Shown here piece after piece: positions 49,974-59,624 of a stretch of 64,000 bases of DNA. A program made the translations under genes and the position numbers. The DNA is taken from assembly GCA_963835495.1 (NCBI GenBank), contig CAWIFQ010000003.1:930001-994000 (forward strand), written 5' to 3'. This stretch comes from Acaudatibacter sp963835495. GTDB taxonomy: Bacteria > Pseudomonadota > Alphaproteobacteria > Caulobacterales > Caulobacteraceae. The notes beneath the pieces were generated by a model. It did not search any database. It was not told the DNA's origin and worked only from the letters and a program-made list of their open reading frames with translations. How positions within the stretch are numbered: the first letter of the stretch is position 1; the number at the start of each line of letters is the position of its first letter.

Positions 49974-52900
49974 CTAGAGCGTCAGGGTCAGGGTGTGTCG
50001 TCCCGCGCCCAGTTCGACGCTGAGCTCCAGATCGCCCGGTTCGATTGGAAGTTCCGACCGGGCGCCTGCGCTGACGAGTTCGGCGCGGCGGCCAAGCTCC
50101 GCCGGCAGGCGCACGCGCGCCGTTGCATTGGGCGGGATGGTCGTGGCCAGCCGGAACCTCCCGCCGAGATCCCACTCCCAGTCCGTCGAGATGCGGCCGA
50201 GCACGCAGTCGTAGTCGGCGCCGGCGCGGCGCAGGCGCCGGTCGAGCACCGGGCGGATGTCGATCCGGGTGAAGCCGGGCGCGGCGGCATCGATGCCGGC
50301 GATGCGGCGGAACAGGAAGCCGGCGACCGCGCCAAGGGCGTAGTGGTTGAACGAGTTCATCGCCACGTCGCCGACATCGCCGTTCCAGCGCTCCCAGATC
50401 GTCGTCGCGCCCTTGGCGATCATGTAGCCCCACGACGGGAACTCGGTGCGCAGCAGCAGGTCGTAGACCAGGTCGGCGCGGCCGGCGTCGGCCAGCACGT
50501 CGAGGCTGAACGGAGTGCCGAGGAAACCGGTGGACAGGACGCCGCCGCGCCCTTCGATGTCATCGGTCAGCCGCCTGGCGGCGGCCGCGCGCAGCGCGCT
50601 CGGAACCAGCCCGAACTTGAGCGCCAGGATGTAGCCGGTCTGGCTGCCGTTGCCGATCGCGCCATCGGCGCCGACGTAGGCGTGCTGGAAGGCTTCGACG
50701 ATCCGCTCATGCGCGGCGGAAAGGCGGCCCGCCGTCCTCGGTCCGTCCGGTCGCCTGCGCCATCTCCGCGGCGAGGCTGGTCGTATAGGCCCACCAGGCG
50801 GTGCCGATCAGGTCCTTCGGCGTGGTCGGATCGCCCGGCGCCTTGGCGTCGAGCGCCAGCCAATCGCCGAAATCCAGGCCCCGGTTGTTGCGCCACAGGG
50901 CGTCGGGATTGCTGTCCTCGATGTAGCCCAGGTAGCGCTCGATCGCCGTCCAGTTGGCGTCGATGATCGACGTGCAGCCGTAGCGGCGCCAGGCGGTCCA
51001 CGGCAGCACGACGCCGGCGTCGGCCCAGCCGGGCGCCGGCTGGTCGTTGAAGCGGCGCGCGGCCGGCGCGTAGTCCGAAAAGCCGCCGCCCGGGGCCTGG
51101 GCGTCGCGCATGTCGCCGCTGAAGCGCTGGGTGAAGGCGTAGACGTCCATGTTGTAGGCGGCGGCGTCCCAGAACACGTTGGCGTCGCCCAGCCAGCCCA
51201 GCCGCTCGTCGCGCTGCGGGCAGTCGGTCGGGATGCCGGTGAAGTTGGACCGTTGGCTCCAGACGGCGTTGCGCCAGAGCTGCTCGATGACCGGGTTGTC
51301 GATCCGCAGCGCGCCGGTCACCGCCAGGTCGGACTGGATCACCAGGCCGTCGAGGTCCGCGAGCGTCGGCCGGCCCGGATAGCCCTTCACCTGCACATAG
51401 CGGAAGCCGTGGTAGGTGAAGCTGGGCTGGAACACCTCGCCGGCGGGATCGCCGCGCAGGATGTAGCTGTCGGTCGCCTTGGCGGCGCGCAGGTTGGCCT
51501 GGTCAACCTCGCCGTCCGGCCCCAGCAGCTCGGCGAAGCGCAGGCTGACCTGGTCGCCGGGACGCCCTTTGACGCGCAGGCGGCAGAACCCGGCGAAGTT
51601 CTGGCCGAAGTCGAACACGAAGACGCCGGCGCGCGGCTCGCTGACGGTTTGCGGTTTCAGCGTCTCGGTGATGCGGATCGGCGGGTCGGGCTGGGCGCTG
51701 AGCTGGCCGGAGGGCGGCTCGGCGATCCGCGCCGGGGCCCAGCCGCTGTCGGCGAATCCGGGCTCGCTCCAGCCCGGCAGCGCGCGGCGCGCGTCCCACG
51801 TCTCGCCGTCGTAGATCTCGGACCGGACGACCGGGGAGGGCCGCGCGCGCCAGCCGGGCCCGCTCGTCACCACTTGGCGCGAGCCGTCGGCGAAGCTGAG
51901 TTCCAGCTGGGCCAGGAAGCGCCGCGGCGCCGGCCCGAACGCGTAGCGGCCGCCGGGCGCGACCACGCTGGCGTACCAGCCGTCGCCGACATGCGCGCCC
52001 AGCGCGTTCTGGCCGGCGCGGATCAGGTCGGTGACGTCGTAGGTCTGGTAGAGCACGCGCTTGCGGAAATCGGTGCTCTCTGGCGCGAGCAGCGCGTCGC
52101 CGACGCGCACGCCGTTGAGGAAGGCCTCGTAGGCCCCCAGCGCGGTGACGCGCAGTCGCGCGGCGACGGGGGCTTCGTTTGCGGCGAACGAGGTCCGCAG
52201 CAGCATCGCCGGCGTCGGCGGCCAGGCCTGGGGCGCGCGGCCCTCGGCCGGCTCGGCGTGGTTCCAGCCACGGTCGTCGAAGGCCGCGGCGGTCCAGCCG
52301 GCTTCGGCCGCCAGGCTGGTCTTCCAGTCGGCGTCGCTGGCCAGGCGCTGGACGGCGCCGTCGGCGGACTTCAGCTTCACCATCGCGCCGAAAGCGCCGC
52401 GCCAGGGACGCGGATCCCTCGGCCGGTCGATCTTCGCGACCTCGGCGGCCAGCACGTGCTCGCCGGCGGCCAGTGCGCCCAGGCTGAGCGCAGCCATGCC
52501 CTCGCGGCCGAAGGCGTGCGGATTGGATTGCGGCAGTGCGACCGGTACGCCGTCCAGCCACATCGAACTCATCCGGCCCCGAGCGACGGCGAACAGCGTC
52601 GCCTCGGTCACGGGCTCCGCGAGCCGAAATCGCAGCCGGAACCGGCGCGGTTCCGCCTCGGGCTGGTCGCGCGCCCAGATCCAGGCGAGGCCAGTCTCGC
52701 GATCCTCCCGGTCTTCCTCGGTCTCCACCGCCAGCCACTGCGCCGACCAGTCGGCCGGCTGCAGCAGGCCCATCTCCCACCACGCCGGCGCCGCCTCGGC
52801 GGATGCGCCCGTCTCGTCCCAGACCCGAACCGTCCACCAGCAGCGCTGGCGCGACTGCAGCGCGGGGCCGTCGTAGGCGATGTCGAAACAGTTCGCCGAG

Positions 52901-53109
52901 CCGACCTCGCCGCCGTCCCAGACGTCGGCGCCGCCGCGCTCGAGCGTCTCCAGGCTCGCCGCGACGCGGATCCGGTACGCGGTCTGCCGCGCGCCCAGGC
53001 GATCGGACGCCAGCCGCCATGACAGCCGCGGTCGCTGGACTTCGACGCCCATCGGGTCGTCGCGGCACTCGGTGCGCAGGCCGAGCACCTGCAAGGCCGG
53101 GTCCGTCAT
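49974..53109 (-). CDS. Alpha-L-rhamnosidase (GH78), one frameshift
   Basis: A protein of about 1045 residues. From the N-terminus: an Ig-like domain (LQVLGLRTECRDDPMGVEVQRPRLSWRLAS), a rhamnosidase N domain (LRVTALGAYEAFLNGVRVGDALLAPESTDF), the beta domain with VFDFGQNFAGFCRLRVKG, the (alpha/alpha)6 catalytic barrel with IPTDCPQRDERLGWLGDANVF (acidic residues of the GH78 site) and a C-terminal beta domain ending TLTLTL. The extra base at 50724 (CCG-C-CTT) breaks the frame after TEDGGP; LSAAHERIVEAFQHAYVG follows. No signal peptide is seen. It starts 7 bases after the DsbA-like gene. Confidence 0.93.
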
Positions 53110-53116
53110 CCGCGGG

Positions 53117-53764
53117 TCAGACCGCTTCCGGCCGTACGCTGGCCAGCCAGCCATCGACGCCGGCGACGATGGTCTCGCCGTCCTGGTAGCCGCGGGTGAC
53201 CAGGGCGTAGGTCCCGTCGGCGTTGGGACCGACCACCAGGGTGGGGAAGCCGGTGGCGCCGGCGCGCTGCGAGATGGCGTAGTCGCGCCAGGTTTCGTTC
53301 TTCAGCCCCTCGTCGCCAAGCTGGGTCTCGAAGGCGGCGCGGTCAAAGCCCTGTTCCGCGGCGATCGCGGCCAGCTCGGCGGGATCGGTGATGTCGCGGC
53401 CCTCGGCGTAGAAGGCCAGGTGCAGGCGCTCCAGCAGATCGAGCGCCTCGTCGTCGCTGGTGCGCCGCGCCAGCACGACGGCCCGGGCGGCAGGGTCGGT
53501 GTCGTAGACGAAGCCTTCGCGATCGCCGAGCGCGGCGCTGAACGTCACTCCGGTCATGGCGCCGATCTCGTCCCAGTGGCCGACAAGGCCGCGGCGGGCC
53601 TTCTCCGGCATCGGCTCGGTCGTGCCGGGCCGAAGGCCGCCCATGACCAGGCGGATCGGCAGCAGGTCGCGATAGCGCCGGCGCAGCATCGTCACCACCG
53701 GCGAGAAGCCGTAGCACCAGGAGCACATCGGATCGGCGAAGTAGATGAAATGCAGCGGTTGCAT
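53117..53764 (-). CDS. DsbA family / FrnE-like oxidoreductase
   Basis: A 215-residue thioredoxin-fold protein: MQPLHFIYFADPMCSWCYGFSPVV has the CxxC pair Cys14-Cys17 (CSWC), the helical insert is present, and the cis-proline is in GATGFPTLVVGP. The FADPMCSWCYGFSP start matches FrnE/YwbO-like cytoplasmic members, with no signal peptide. It may be a disulfide isomerase or a glutathione-dependent enzyme. An earlier in-frame ATG 19 codons upstream is less likely. It is followed by the rhamnosidase gene after 7 bases, so both are probably one transcript. Confidence 0.88.
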   Translation of the reverse strand: MQPLHFIYFADPMCSWCYGFSPVVTMLRRRYRDLLPIRLVMGGLRPGTTEPMPEKARRGLVGHWDEIGAMTGVTFSAALGDREGFVYDTDPAARAVVLARRTSDDEALDLLERLHLAFYAEGRDITDPAELAAIAAEQGFDRAAFETQLGDEGLKNETWRDYAISQRAGATGFPTLVVGPNADGTYALVTRGYQDGETIVAGVDGWLASVRPEAV

Positions 53765-53841
53765 GCGCGTCTCCACCGGCTGGTCCGACAACCTAACGCG
53801 AGAAACGCGAAAAGCAGCCACCTAACCTCGGTTGAGAGATC

Positions 53842-55071
53842 TCAGCTCTTGGTCAGGCTGAGCTGCACCACGTTGGTCCGCTCGGTGCGGAAGCCGGCCT
53901 CGCAGTAGCCGAGATAGAAGCGCCACAGCCGGCGGAAGCGCTCGTCGAAGCCGAGACCGCGGATGTCGTCCCAGGCGCTCTCGAAGCGGCGCGCCCATTC
54001 GGCGCAGGTGTCGGCGTAGTTCTGCCCGAAGCGGACGATGTCGCGCCATTCGAGGCCGGCGCGGGCGGTCTCCTCCTTCAGCCGGGTCTCCGAAGGCAGC
54101 ATGCCGCCCGGAAAGACGTACTTCTGGATGAAGTCGGCGCGCTTGCGGTAGTTGGCGAACAGCTCGTCGCGAATGGTGATGATCTGCAAGCCGGCGCGGC
54201 CGCCGGGCGCCAGGACGTCGCGGATCTTGCCGAAATAGGTCGGCCAGTATTCTTCGCCCACCGCCTCGAACATCTCGATCGAGGCGACGCGGTCGAACTG
54301 GCCCTCGACGTCGCGGTAGTCGACCAGACGGATGTCGGCGCGCTCGGCCAGGCCCGCCTCGAACACCCGGCGCTTGGCGAACTCGTACTGCGAGGGCGAG
54401 ATGGTGATGCCGGTGACCTTGGCGCCGATCTCGCTGGCGGCGAACTCGGCGAACCCGCCCCAGCCGCAGCCGATCTCCAGCACATGGTTGTCCGGGCCGA
54501 GTTCGATCTGGCGGGCGAGGCTGGCGTACTTGTTGCGCTGGGCCTCGCGCAGCGGTTGCCCCGGCCGCTCGAACCTGGCCGACGAATAGGTCATCGAGGG
54601 GTCCAGCCAGCGCGAGTAGAACGCATTGCCGAGATCGTAGTGGGCCAGGATGTTGCGCCGTGAGCCGGTCCGGCTGTTGCGATGCAGGGCGTGGGCGAGG
54701 GTGTTGAATACGCGGAAGATCGGGCCGCCCTCGAGCAGCCGCCGCAGCCGGTCGAGGTTGACGGTGAAGGCCTCGAGCAGTTCGGAGAGGTCGGGCGTGT
54801 CCCATTCCCCCGCCATGAAGCCTTCGCCGAAGCCGATGTCGCCGGCGCTGAGCACGCGGGACAGGAAGCGGAAATCCTTGACGATCAGCCGCGCGTCCGG
54901 ACCCGGCTTGTCGCCTTCCACGGTCACTTCGCGTCCCGATGGGAGGACGAAGGTGAGCCGGCCATATTCCCAATTCTCAGCCGAAATCTTCAGTACGGTG
55001 CGAAAGGCCGCCGGGGCCCTGCGCAGCTCAGCATCGTCCGGACCGACGACAGCGGATCGCCCACCGTTCAA
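53842..55071 (-). CDS. cfa: Cyclopropane-fatty-acyl-phospholipid synthase family
   Basis: An approximately 409-residue SAM-dependent methyltransferase that adds a methylene to unsaturated phospholipid chains. The N-terminal domain has LTFVLPSGREVTVEG and GFGEGFMAGEWDTPDLSELL; then HYDLGNAFYSRWLDPSMTYSSARF, the SAM motif VLEIGCGWGGFAEFAA, GITISPSQYEFAKRR, and EMFEAVGEEYWPTYF; the C-terminus has YCEAGFRTERTNVVQLSL. The start is uncertain: TTG 55071 has GGAGG five bases upstream, GTG 55083 is an alternative, and the frame is open to 55137. It is divergent from kdsA. Confidence 0.9.
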   Translation of the reverse strand: MNGGRSAVVGPDDAELRRAPAAFRTVLKISAENWEYGRLTFVLPSGREVTVEGDKPGPDARLIVKDFRFLSRVLSAGDIGFGEGFMAGEWDTPDLSELLEAFTVNLDRLRRLLEGGPIFRVFNTLAHALHRNSRTGSRRNILAHYDLGNAFYSRWLDPSMTYSSARFERPGQPLREAQRNKYASLARQIELGPDNHVLEIGCGWGGFAEFAASEIGAKVTGITISPSQYEFAKRRVFEAGLAERADIRLVDYRDVEGQFDRVASIEMFEAVGEEYWPTYFGKIRDVLAPGGRAGLQIITIRDELFANYRKRADFIQKYVFPGGMLPSETRLKEETARAGLEWRDIVRFGQNYADTCAEWARRFESAWDDIRGLGFDERFRRLWRFYLGYCEAGFRTERTNVVQLSLTKS

Positions 55072-55178
55072 CGTCGCCTCCACCCGAAGTCTTTGTTGAA
55101 ACACGATATAACACTGTCGTGCGGCAACGCTAACCACCTGTCGGTGCGCGAAACTTGCGCCGCGGTCTCCCTCGCGCC

Positions 55179-56084
55179 ATGTCTACGCGCCCCAGCCCCA
55201 AAATCGGATCGGAACCGCAGGCCTTGTCAGTGCAACCGAACGCAGTCGTCGAGGTGAAGGTTGCCGGTGGCGGCACGGTGCGGATCGGCAATGCCGAGCG
55301 GCTCTCGATCATCGCCGGCCCCTGCGCGCTGGAGAGCCGCCAGCACGCGCTGGAGATGGCGCACGCGCTGAAGGAGATCGCCCAGCGGCTGGATGTCGGG
55401 CTGATCTTCAAGACCTCGTTCGACAAGGCCAACCGCACGTCGGTCGGCGCCGAGCGGGGCATCGGCCTTGGCCAGGCGCTGCCGATCTTCGCGGAGGTGC
55501 GCGAGGTGACCGGCCTGCCGGTGCTGACCGACGTGCATGAGATCGACCAATGCGCTCAGGCCGCCGAGGTGATCGACATCCTGCAGATCCCGGCCTTCCT
55601 CTCGCGCCAGACCGACCTGATCGTCGCCGCCGCGCGAACGGGGCGGGTGGTCAACATCAAGAAGGGCCAGTTCCTGGCCCCTGGCGACATGAAGAACGTG
55701 ATCGGCAAGGCGCTGTCGGCGGGCAATCCCAACGTGATGGCCACCGAGCGCGGCGTCTCATTCGGCTACAACACCCTGATCTCCGACATGCGCGCGCTGC
55801 CGATCATGGCCGAGATCGGGTGCCCGATCGTGTTCGACGCCACCCATTCCGTGCAGCAACCGGGCGGCGCGGGCGACCGCACCGGCGGCGAGCGCCGGTT
55901 CGTGCCGGTGCTGGCCAGGGCCGCGGTCTCGGTCGGCGTCGCGGCGGTGTTCATGGAGACCCACGAAGACCCCGACCGGGCCCCGTCCGACGGCCCGAAC
56001 ATGGTGCCGCTGAAGGACTTCGAGGCGCTGGTGCGCGACCTGCTCGAGTTCGACGCCCTGGCCAAGCGCCGCCCGCTGCACTGA
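55179..56084 (+). CDS. kdsA: 3-deoxy-8-phosphooctulonate synthase
   Basis: A 301-residue enzyme condensing arabinose 5-phosphate and PEP to KDO-8-phosphate for lipopolysaccharide. Motifs: LSIIAGPCALESRQHALEMA, FKTSFDKANRTS, IGLGQALPIFAEVREVTGLPVLTDVHE, ILQIPAFLSRQTDL, VVNIKKGQFLAPGDMKNV and IVFDATHSVQQPGG. The start MSTRPSPK at ATG 55179 adds about 25 residues before the conserved core; a shorter start cannot be excluded. Cys in AGPCALES is the usual position of the metal-ligand Asn/Cys pattern. It opens the co-directional run to 60812. Confidence 0.95.
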   Translation: MSTRPSPKIGSEPQALSVQPNAVVEVKVAGGGTVRIGNAERLSIIAGPCALESRQHALEMAHALKEIAQRLDVGLIFKTSFDKANRTSVGAERGIGLGQALPIFAEVREVTGLPVLTDVHEIDQCAQAAEVIDILQIPAFLSRQTDLIVAAARTGRVVNIKKGQFLAPGDMKNVIGKALSAGNPNVMATERGVSFGYNTLISDMRALPIMAEIGCPIVFDATHSVQQPGGAGDRTGGERRFVPVLARAAVSVGVAAVFMETHEDPDRAPSDGPNMVPLKDFEALVRDLLEFDALAKRRPLH

Positions 56085-56156
56085 GGCGGGCGTCTACCGC
56101 TCGCATTCAGGCTTAGCTTGTGCGACTGATGTCTTCAACCGACGGGGGCATCAATA

Positions 56157-57083
56157 ATGACCTATCCGATCACGACCCGGCTGCTCTGCGCCGCGCAGCA
56201 GGCCTACGAGATCAACGTCGCCGGGCCGGCGCCGGACTCACCGCCGGCGCCCGGGCCGCCGCCCTCGGGCCTGGTCGGATGGCTGCGACCGCCGGCGGCG
56301 CAGGTCGGTGGCGACAACCAGATGAACGCGGTGCTGGTCGGCGAGACCGCGGCCGAGATCATCGTCGCCTATCGCGGCACCGAACCGTTCGACAGCCTCG
56401 ACCACGAACGGATGGTGATGGACTGGCTCGGCGACCTGAACGATCCGGTCGTGAACGCGCCGAACGTGCCGGGTTCGGTGCACAAGGGCTTCAGCCACGA
56501 CTGTAACGAGCTGTGGTCGTGGGTGCTGGCGCAGGCGCAGGGCCTGCCGACCAAGACCAAACCGCTCTATGTCACCGGCCATTCCAAGGGCGGCGCGCTG
56601 GCCAACATCGCCGCGGTGAAGTTCGTCGCGTCGGGGCTGACCCCCTTCGTCTGCACCTTCGAAGGCGCCAGAGCCGGCGACCAGGCGTTTGCCGACGGCT
56701 ACGCCAAGCTGGTGCTGCACTCGACCCGCTACGAGTTCCAGGACGACATCGTCCCGCACCTGCCGCCGGACATCGGCTTCGTCACCGCGTTCAGGAACGT
56801 GCCGGCGCTGGCGTCGCTGTTCTCGACATTTGTGCCGACCTACATCCCGGTCGGCGACCTGCGCTTCGCCAACTGGCAGGGCCAGATCGTCCCCGATGGC
56901 CCGGCGTTGGAGAGCCTGCGGTTCTCGCATCTGATCAGCCTGATGAGCATGGGTGGGTGGGACAAGATCATCGCCGACCACTCGATCGGCCCCGGGTCGG
57001 GCGCCGCCGCCGCGATCTGCGGCCCGATCTGGAAGCCTCCGGTCGCCGCGCCCGCGGCAATGGCGAGCGACGTGCCGTTCTAG
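56157..57083 (+). CDS. Lipase class 3 family protein
   Basis: A 308-residue alpha/beta hydrolase. The lipase box is VTGHSKGGALANIAA with nucleophile Ser143; IIVAYRGTEP precedes it (the oxyanion strand of class 3 lipases) and YEFQDDIVPHLPP carries the likely acid. A proline-rich insert APDSPPAPGPPPSG lies at residues 25-38. There is no clear signal peptide. The substrate is unknown. It sits between kdsA and hldE on the same strand with gaps of about 70 bases each. Confidence 0.9.
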   Translation: MTYPITTRLLCAAQQAYEINVAGPAPDSPPAPGPPPSGLVGWLRPPAAQVGGDNQMNAVLVGETAAEIIVAYRGTEPFDSLDHERMVMDWLGDLNDPVVNAPNVPGSVHKGFSHDCNELWSWVLAQAQGLPTKTKPLYVTGHSKGGALANIAAVKFVASGLTPFVCTFEGARAGDQAFADGYAKLVLHSTRYEFQDDIVPHLPPDIGFVTAFRNVPALASLFSTFVPTYIPVGDLRFANWQGQIVPDGPALESLRFSHLISLMSMGGWDKIIADHSIGPGSGAAAAICGPIWKPPVAAPAAMASDVPF

Positions 57084-57150
57084 GGCCGATCGCTGGACTT
57101 TTGCGGCCGCCGGTCCGATTGATCCGTGATTGCGTCGCGACGGAGTCTTC

Positions 57151-58617
57151 ATGGATCTTGCCGGCCTGCAGCAGCTGCTTCAGCGCATCGCCGGCGCGCG
57201 GGTTGTCGCCGTGGGCGACCTGATGGTCGACCGCTTCGTCTATGGCGACGTCGCCCGCATCTCGCCCGAGGCGCCGATCCCGGTGATGACCCGCAAGCGC
57301 GAGAGCGTGATGCTGGGCGCCGCCGGCAACGTCGCCCGTAACGTCGCCGCCCTCGGGGCCAAGGTGACGCTGGTCGGGGTGGTCGGCCAGGACGCGGCGG
57401 CCGAGGAGGCGAGGGGGCTCGTCGGCGCCGAGGCGCGGATCGAGGGCGCGCTGGTCGCCGACGGTGAGCGCCAGACCACCATCAAGACCCGTTTCGTCTC
57501 CGCCGGCCAGCAGCTGCTGCGGGTCGACGAGGAGACCGAAACGCCCGTCGCGGCCCATGTCGAACAGGCGCTGATCCGGCAGCTGCAGGCCGCCGCCAAG
57601 GGCGCCGGGGCGATCCTGCTCTCGGACTACGGCAAGGGCGTCGTCACCCAAGGCGTTGCCCGGGCGGCGCTGGCGGCGGCCAAGGCCGAGGGCGCGGCGC
57701 TGATCGTCGATTCCAAGGCGCGGTCGTTCGCCCGCTACGGCGCGGCGGCCGTCATCAAGCCCAATGCCGCCGAACTCGCCCACGCGACCGACCTTCCGAC
57801 CGAGACCGACGCCCAGATCGAGGCGGCGCTGGCTCGCGCGCTGACGCTGTGCGACTGCGCCGCTGTGCTGGTGACCCGCGCGGCGCAGGGCATGTCGCTG
57901 GCCGAGCGCGGCGCGCCGGTGCGGCACTTCCGGCGCCCGCCGCCCGAGGTCTACGACACCTCCGGCGCCGGCGACACGGTGCTGGCGGCGCTGGGCGCGG
58001 CCCTGGCCTGCGGCGCGCCGCTGACCGAGGCGATCGAGTTCGCGCTGCTGACCGCCGGCGTGGTGGTGCAGAAGTCGGGCACCGCCACTGCCTCGCCCGA
58101 CGAGGTGATCGAGGCCGAGATCCTCGAGCGGGTCGCGCCGGCCGAGGCCAAGATCGCGACGCCGCAACGGATGGCGCGCGAGGCGGAAAGCTGGCGCGAG
58201 CGGGGCCTGAAGGTCGGCTTCACCAACGGCTGCTTCGACATCCTGCACCGCGGCCACATCGCCTATCTGGCCCAGGCCCGCGAGTGGTGCGACCGCCTGA
58301 TCGTCGGCTTGAACTCCGACCGCTCGGTGCGGGAGCTGAAGGGCGAGGGCCGGCCCGTGAACGACCTGGAGTCGCGCGCCCTGGTGCTGGCCGGTCTGCG
58401 CTCGGTGGACCTGGTCGTGGCCTTCGACGAAGCGACGCCGCTGGACCTGATCGCGGCCGCCAAGCCCGACGTGCTGGTCAAGGGTTCCGACTACAGCCTC
58501 GACGGCGTGGTCGGGCGCGAGCTGGTCGAGAGCTGGGGCGGCCAGGTGCGGCTCGCCGACTTCGTCGACGGCCACTCGACCACAGCGACGATCAGCAAGC
58601 TCGCCAAGCGCGCATGA
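57151..58617 (+). CDS. hldE: Bifunctional heptose-7-phosphate kinase / heptose-1-phosphate adenylyltransferase
   Basis: A 488-residue fusion. Residues 1-320 are a ribokinase-type kinase (VVAVGDLMVDRFVYGDVARISPEAPIPVM, ATP-binding TSGAGDTVLAAL); residues 345-488 a cytidylyltransferase-like domain (GFTNGCFDILHRGHIAYL). It phosphorylates D-glycero-D-manno-heptose 7-phosphate at C1 and then adenylylates it, in ADP-heptose synthesis for the LPS core. ATG 57151 follows CGGAG. The stop overlaps the hldD start by 4 bases (ATGA). Confidence 0.96.
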   Translation: MDLAGLQQLLQRIAGARVVAVGDLMVDRFVYGDVARISPEAPIPVMTRKRESVMLGAAGNVARNVAALGAKVTLVGVVGQDAAAEEARGLVGAEARIEGALVADGERQTTIKTRFVSAGQQLLRVDEETETPVAAHVEQALIRQLQAAAKGAGAILLSDYGKGVVTQGVARAALAAAKAEGAALIVDSKARSFARYGAAAVIKPNAAELAHATDLPTETDAQIEAALARALTLCDCAAVLVTRAAQGMSLAERGAPVRHFRRPPPEVYDTSGAGDTVLAALGAALACGAPLTEAIEFALLTAGVVVQKSGTATASPDEVIEAEILERVAPAEAKIATPQRMAREAESWRERGLKVGFTNGCFDILHRGHIAYLAQAREWCDRLIVGLNSDRSVRELKGEGRPVNDLESRALVLAGLRSVDLVVAFDEATPLDLIAAAKPDVLVKGSDYSLDGVVGRELVESWGGQVRLADFVDGHSTTATISKLAKRA

Positions 58618-59615
58618 CCCGCAAGATCGCCTTCGTCACCGGCGGCGCTGGCTTCATCGGTTCGAACATCGTCGCGCGCCTCGCCAAGGACTGGGGCCTC
58701 GACGTGGTGGTCTGCGACTGGCTGGGGCAGGTCGAGGACGGCAAGTGGCGCAACATCGCCAAGCACCCGATCGGCGACTTCTGCCCGCCCGAGCAGATGT
58801 TCGACTGGCTCGCCAAGCACTGGCAGGAGGTCGAGGTGGTCATCCACATGGGGGCCATCTCTTCGACCACCGAGCCTGACGCCGACAAGATCGTCCAGGC
58901 CAACTTCCTGCTGTCGCGCGATCTGTTCCGCTGGTGCGCCGACCACCAGCGGCGGCTGATCTACGCCTCGTCGGGCGCGACCTATGGCGACGGCGCGCTG
59001 GGCTTCGACGACGACAACGGCCTGGACGCGCTGGCGGCGCTGCGGCCGCTCAACGCCTACGGCTGGTCGAAGGCGCTGTTCGACATCTTCGCCGTGCGCC
59101 AGGCCGCCCGCGGCGAGGCGCCGCCGCAGTGGGCCGGGCTGAAGTTCTTCAACGTCTACGGGCCCAACGAGGAGCACAAGGGGCCGATGAAGTCGGTCGC
59201 CGCGCAGATCTGGCCCGATGTGTCGCATGGCCGCGCGGTGAAGCTGTTCAAGTCGTACCGCCCCTGTGTCGAGGACGGCGGCCAGCTGCGCGACTTTGTC
59301 TACGTCCGCGACGTGGTCGACGTGGTCGAGTGGCTGGCGAGCCGGCCGGACGTCAGCGGGGTGTTCAACCTGGGCAGCGGCCGCGCCCGCTCGTTCAAGG
59401 AACTGGCCGAGGCGGTGTTCGCCGCCGCCGGCGCCGCGCCGCAGATCGACTACGTGCCGATGCCGCTGTCGCTGCGCGACCGCTACCAGTACTTCACCGA
59501 AGCCAAGCTCGAACGCCTGCGCGCCGCCGGCTACGACGGCCAGTTCACCAGTCTCGAAGACGGGATCGGCGACTACGTGCGCGGCTACCTCGCGAGCGCC
59601 GACCCTCACATCTGA
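58614..59615 (+). CDS. hldD: ADP-L-glycero-D-manno-heptose 6-epimerase
   Basis: A 333-residue short-chain epimerase of the extended SDR family. KIAFVTGGAGFIGSNIVARL is the NAD(P) site; the catalytic YxxxK is YGWSK, with SSGATYGDG before it and LKFFNVYGPNEEHKGPM for the substrate; LRDFVYVRDVVDVV completes the family pattern. It acts directly after HldE to give ADP-L-glycero-D-manno-heptose for LPS. Coupled to hldE by a 4-base overlap; a DUF3089 gene follows after 9 bases. Confidence 0.96.
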   Translation: MTRKIAFVTGGAGFIGSNIVARLAKDWGLDVVVCDWLGQVEDGKWRNIAKHPIGDFCPPEQMFDWLAKHWQEVEVVIHMGAISSTTEPDADKIVQANFLLSRDLFRWCADHQRRLIYASSGATYGDGALGFDDDNGLDALAALRPLNAYGWSKALFDIFAVRQAARGEAPPQWAGLKFFNVYGPNEEHKGPMKSVAAQIWPDVSHGRAVKLFKSYRPCVEDGGQLRDFVYVRDVVDVVEWLASRPDVSGVFNLGSGRARSFKELAEAVFAAAGAAPQIDYVPMPLSLRDRYQYFTEAKLERLRAAGYDGQFTSLEDGIGDYVRGYLASADPHI

Positions 59616-59624
59616 CCCATCCGC

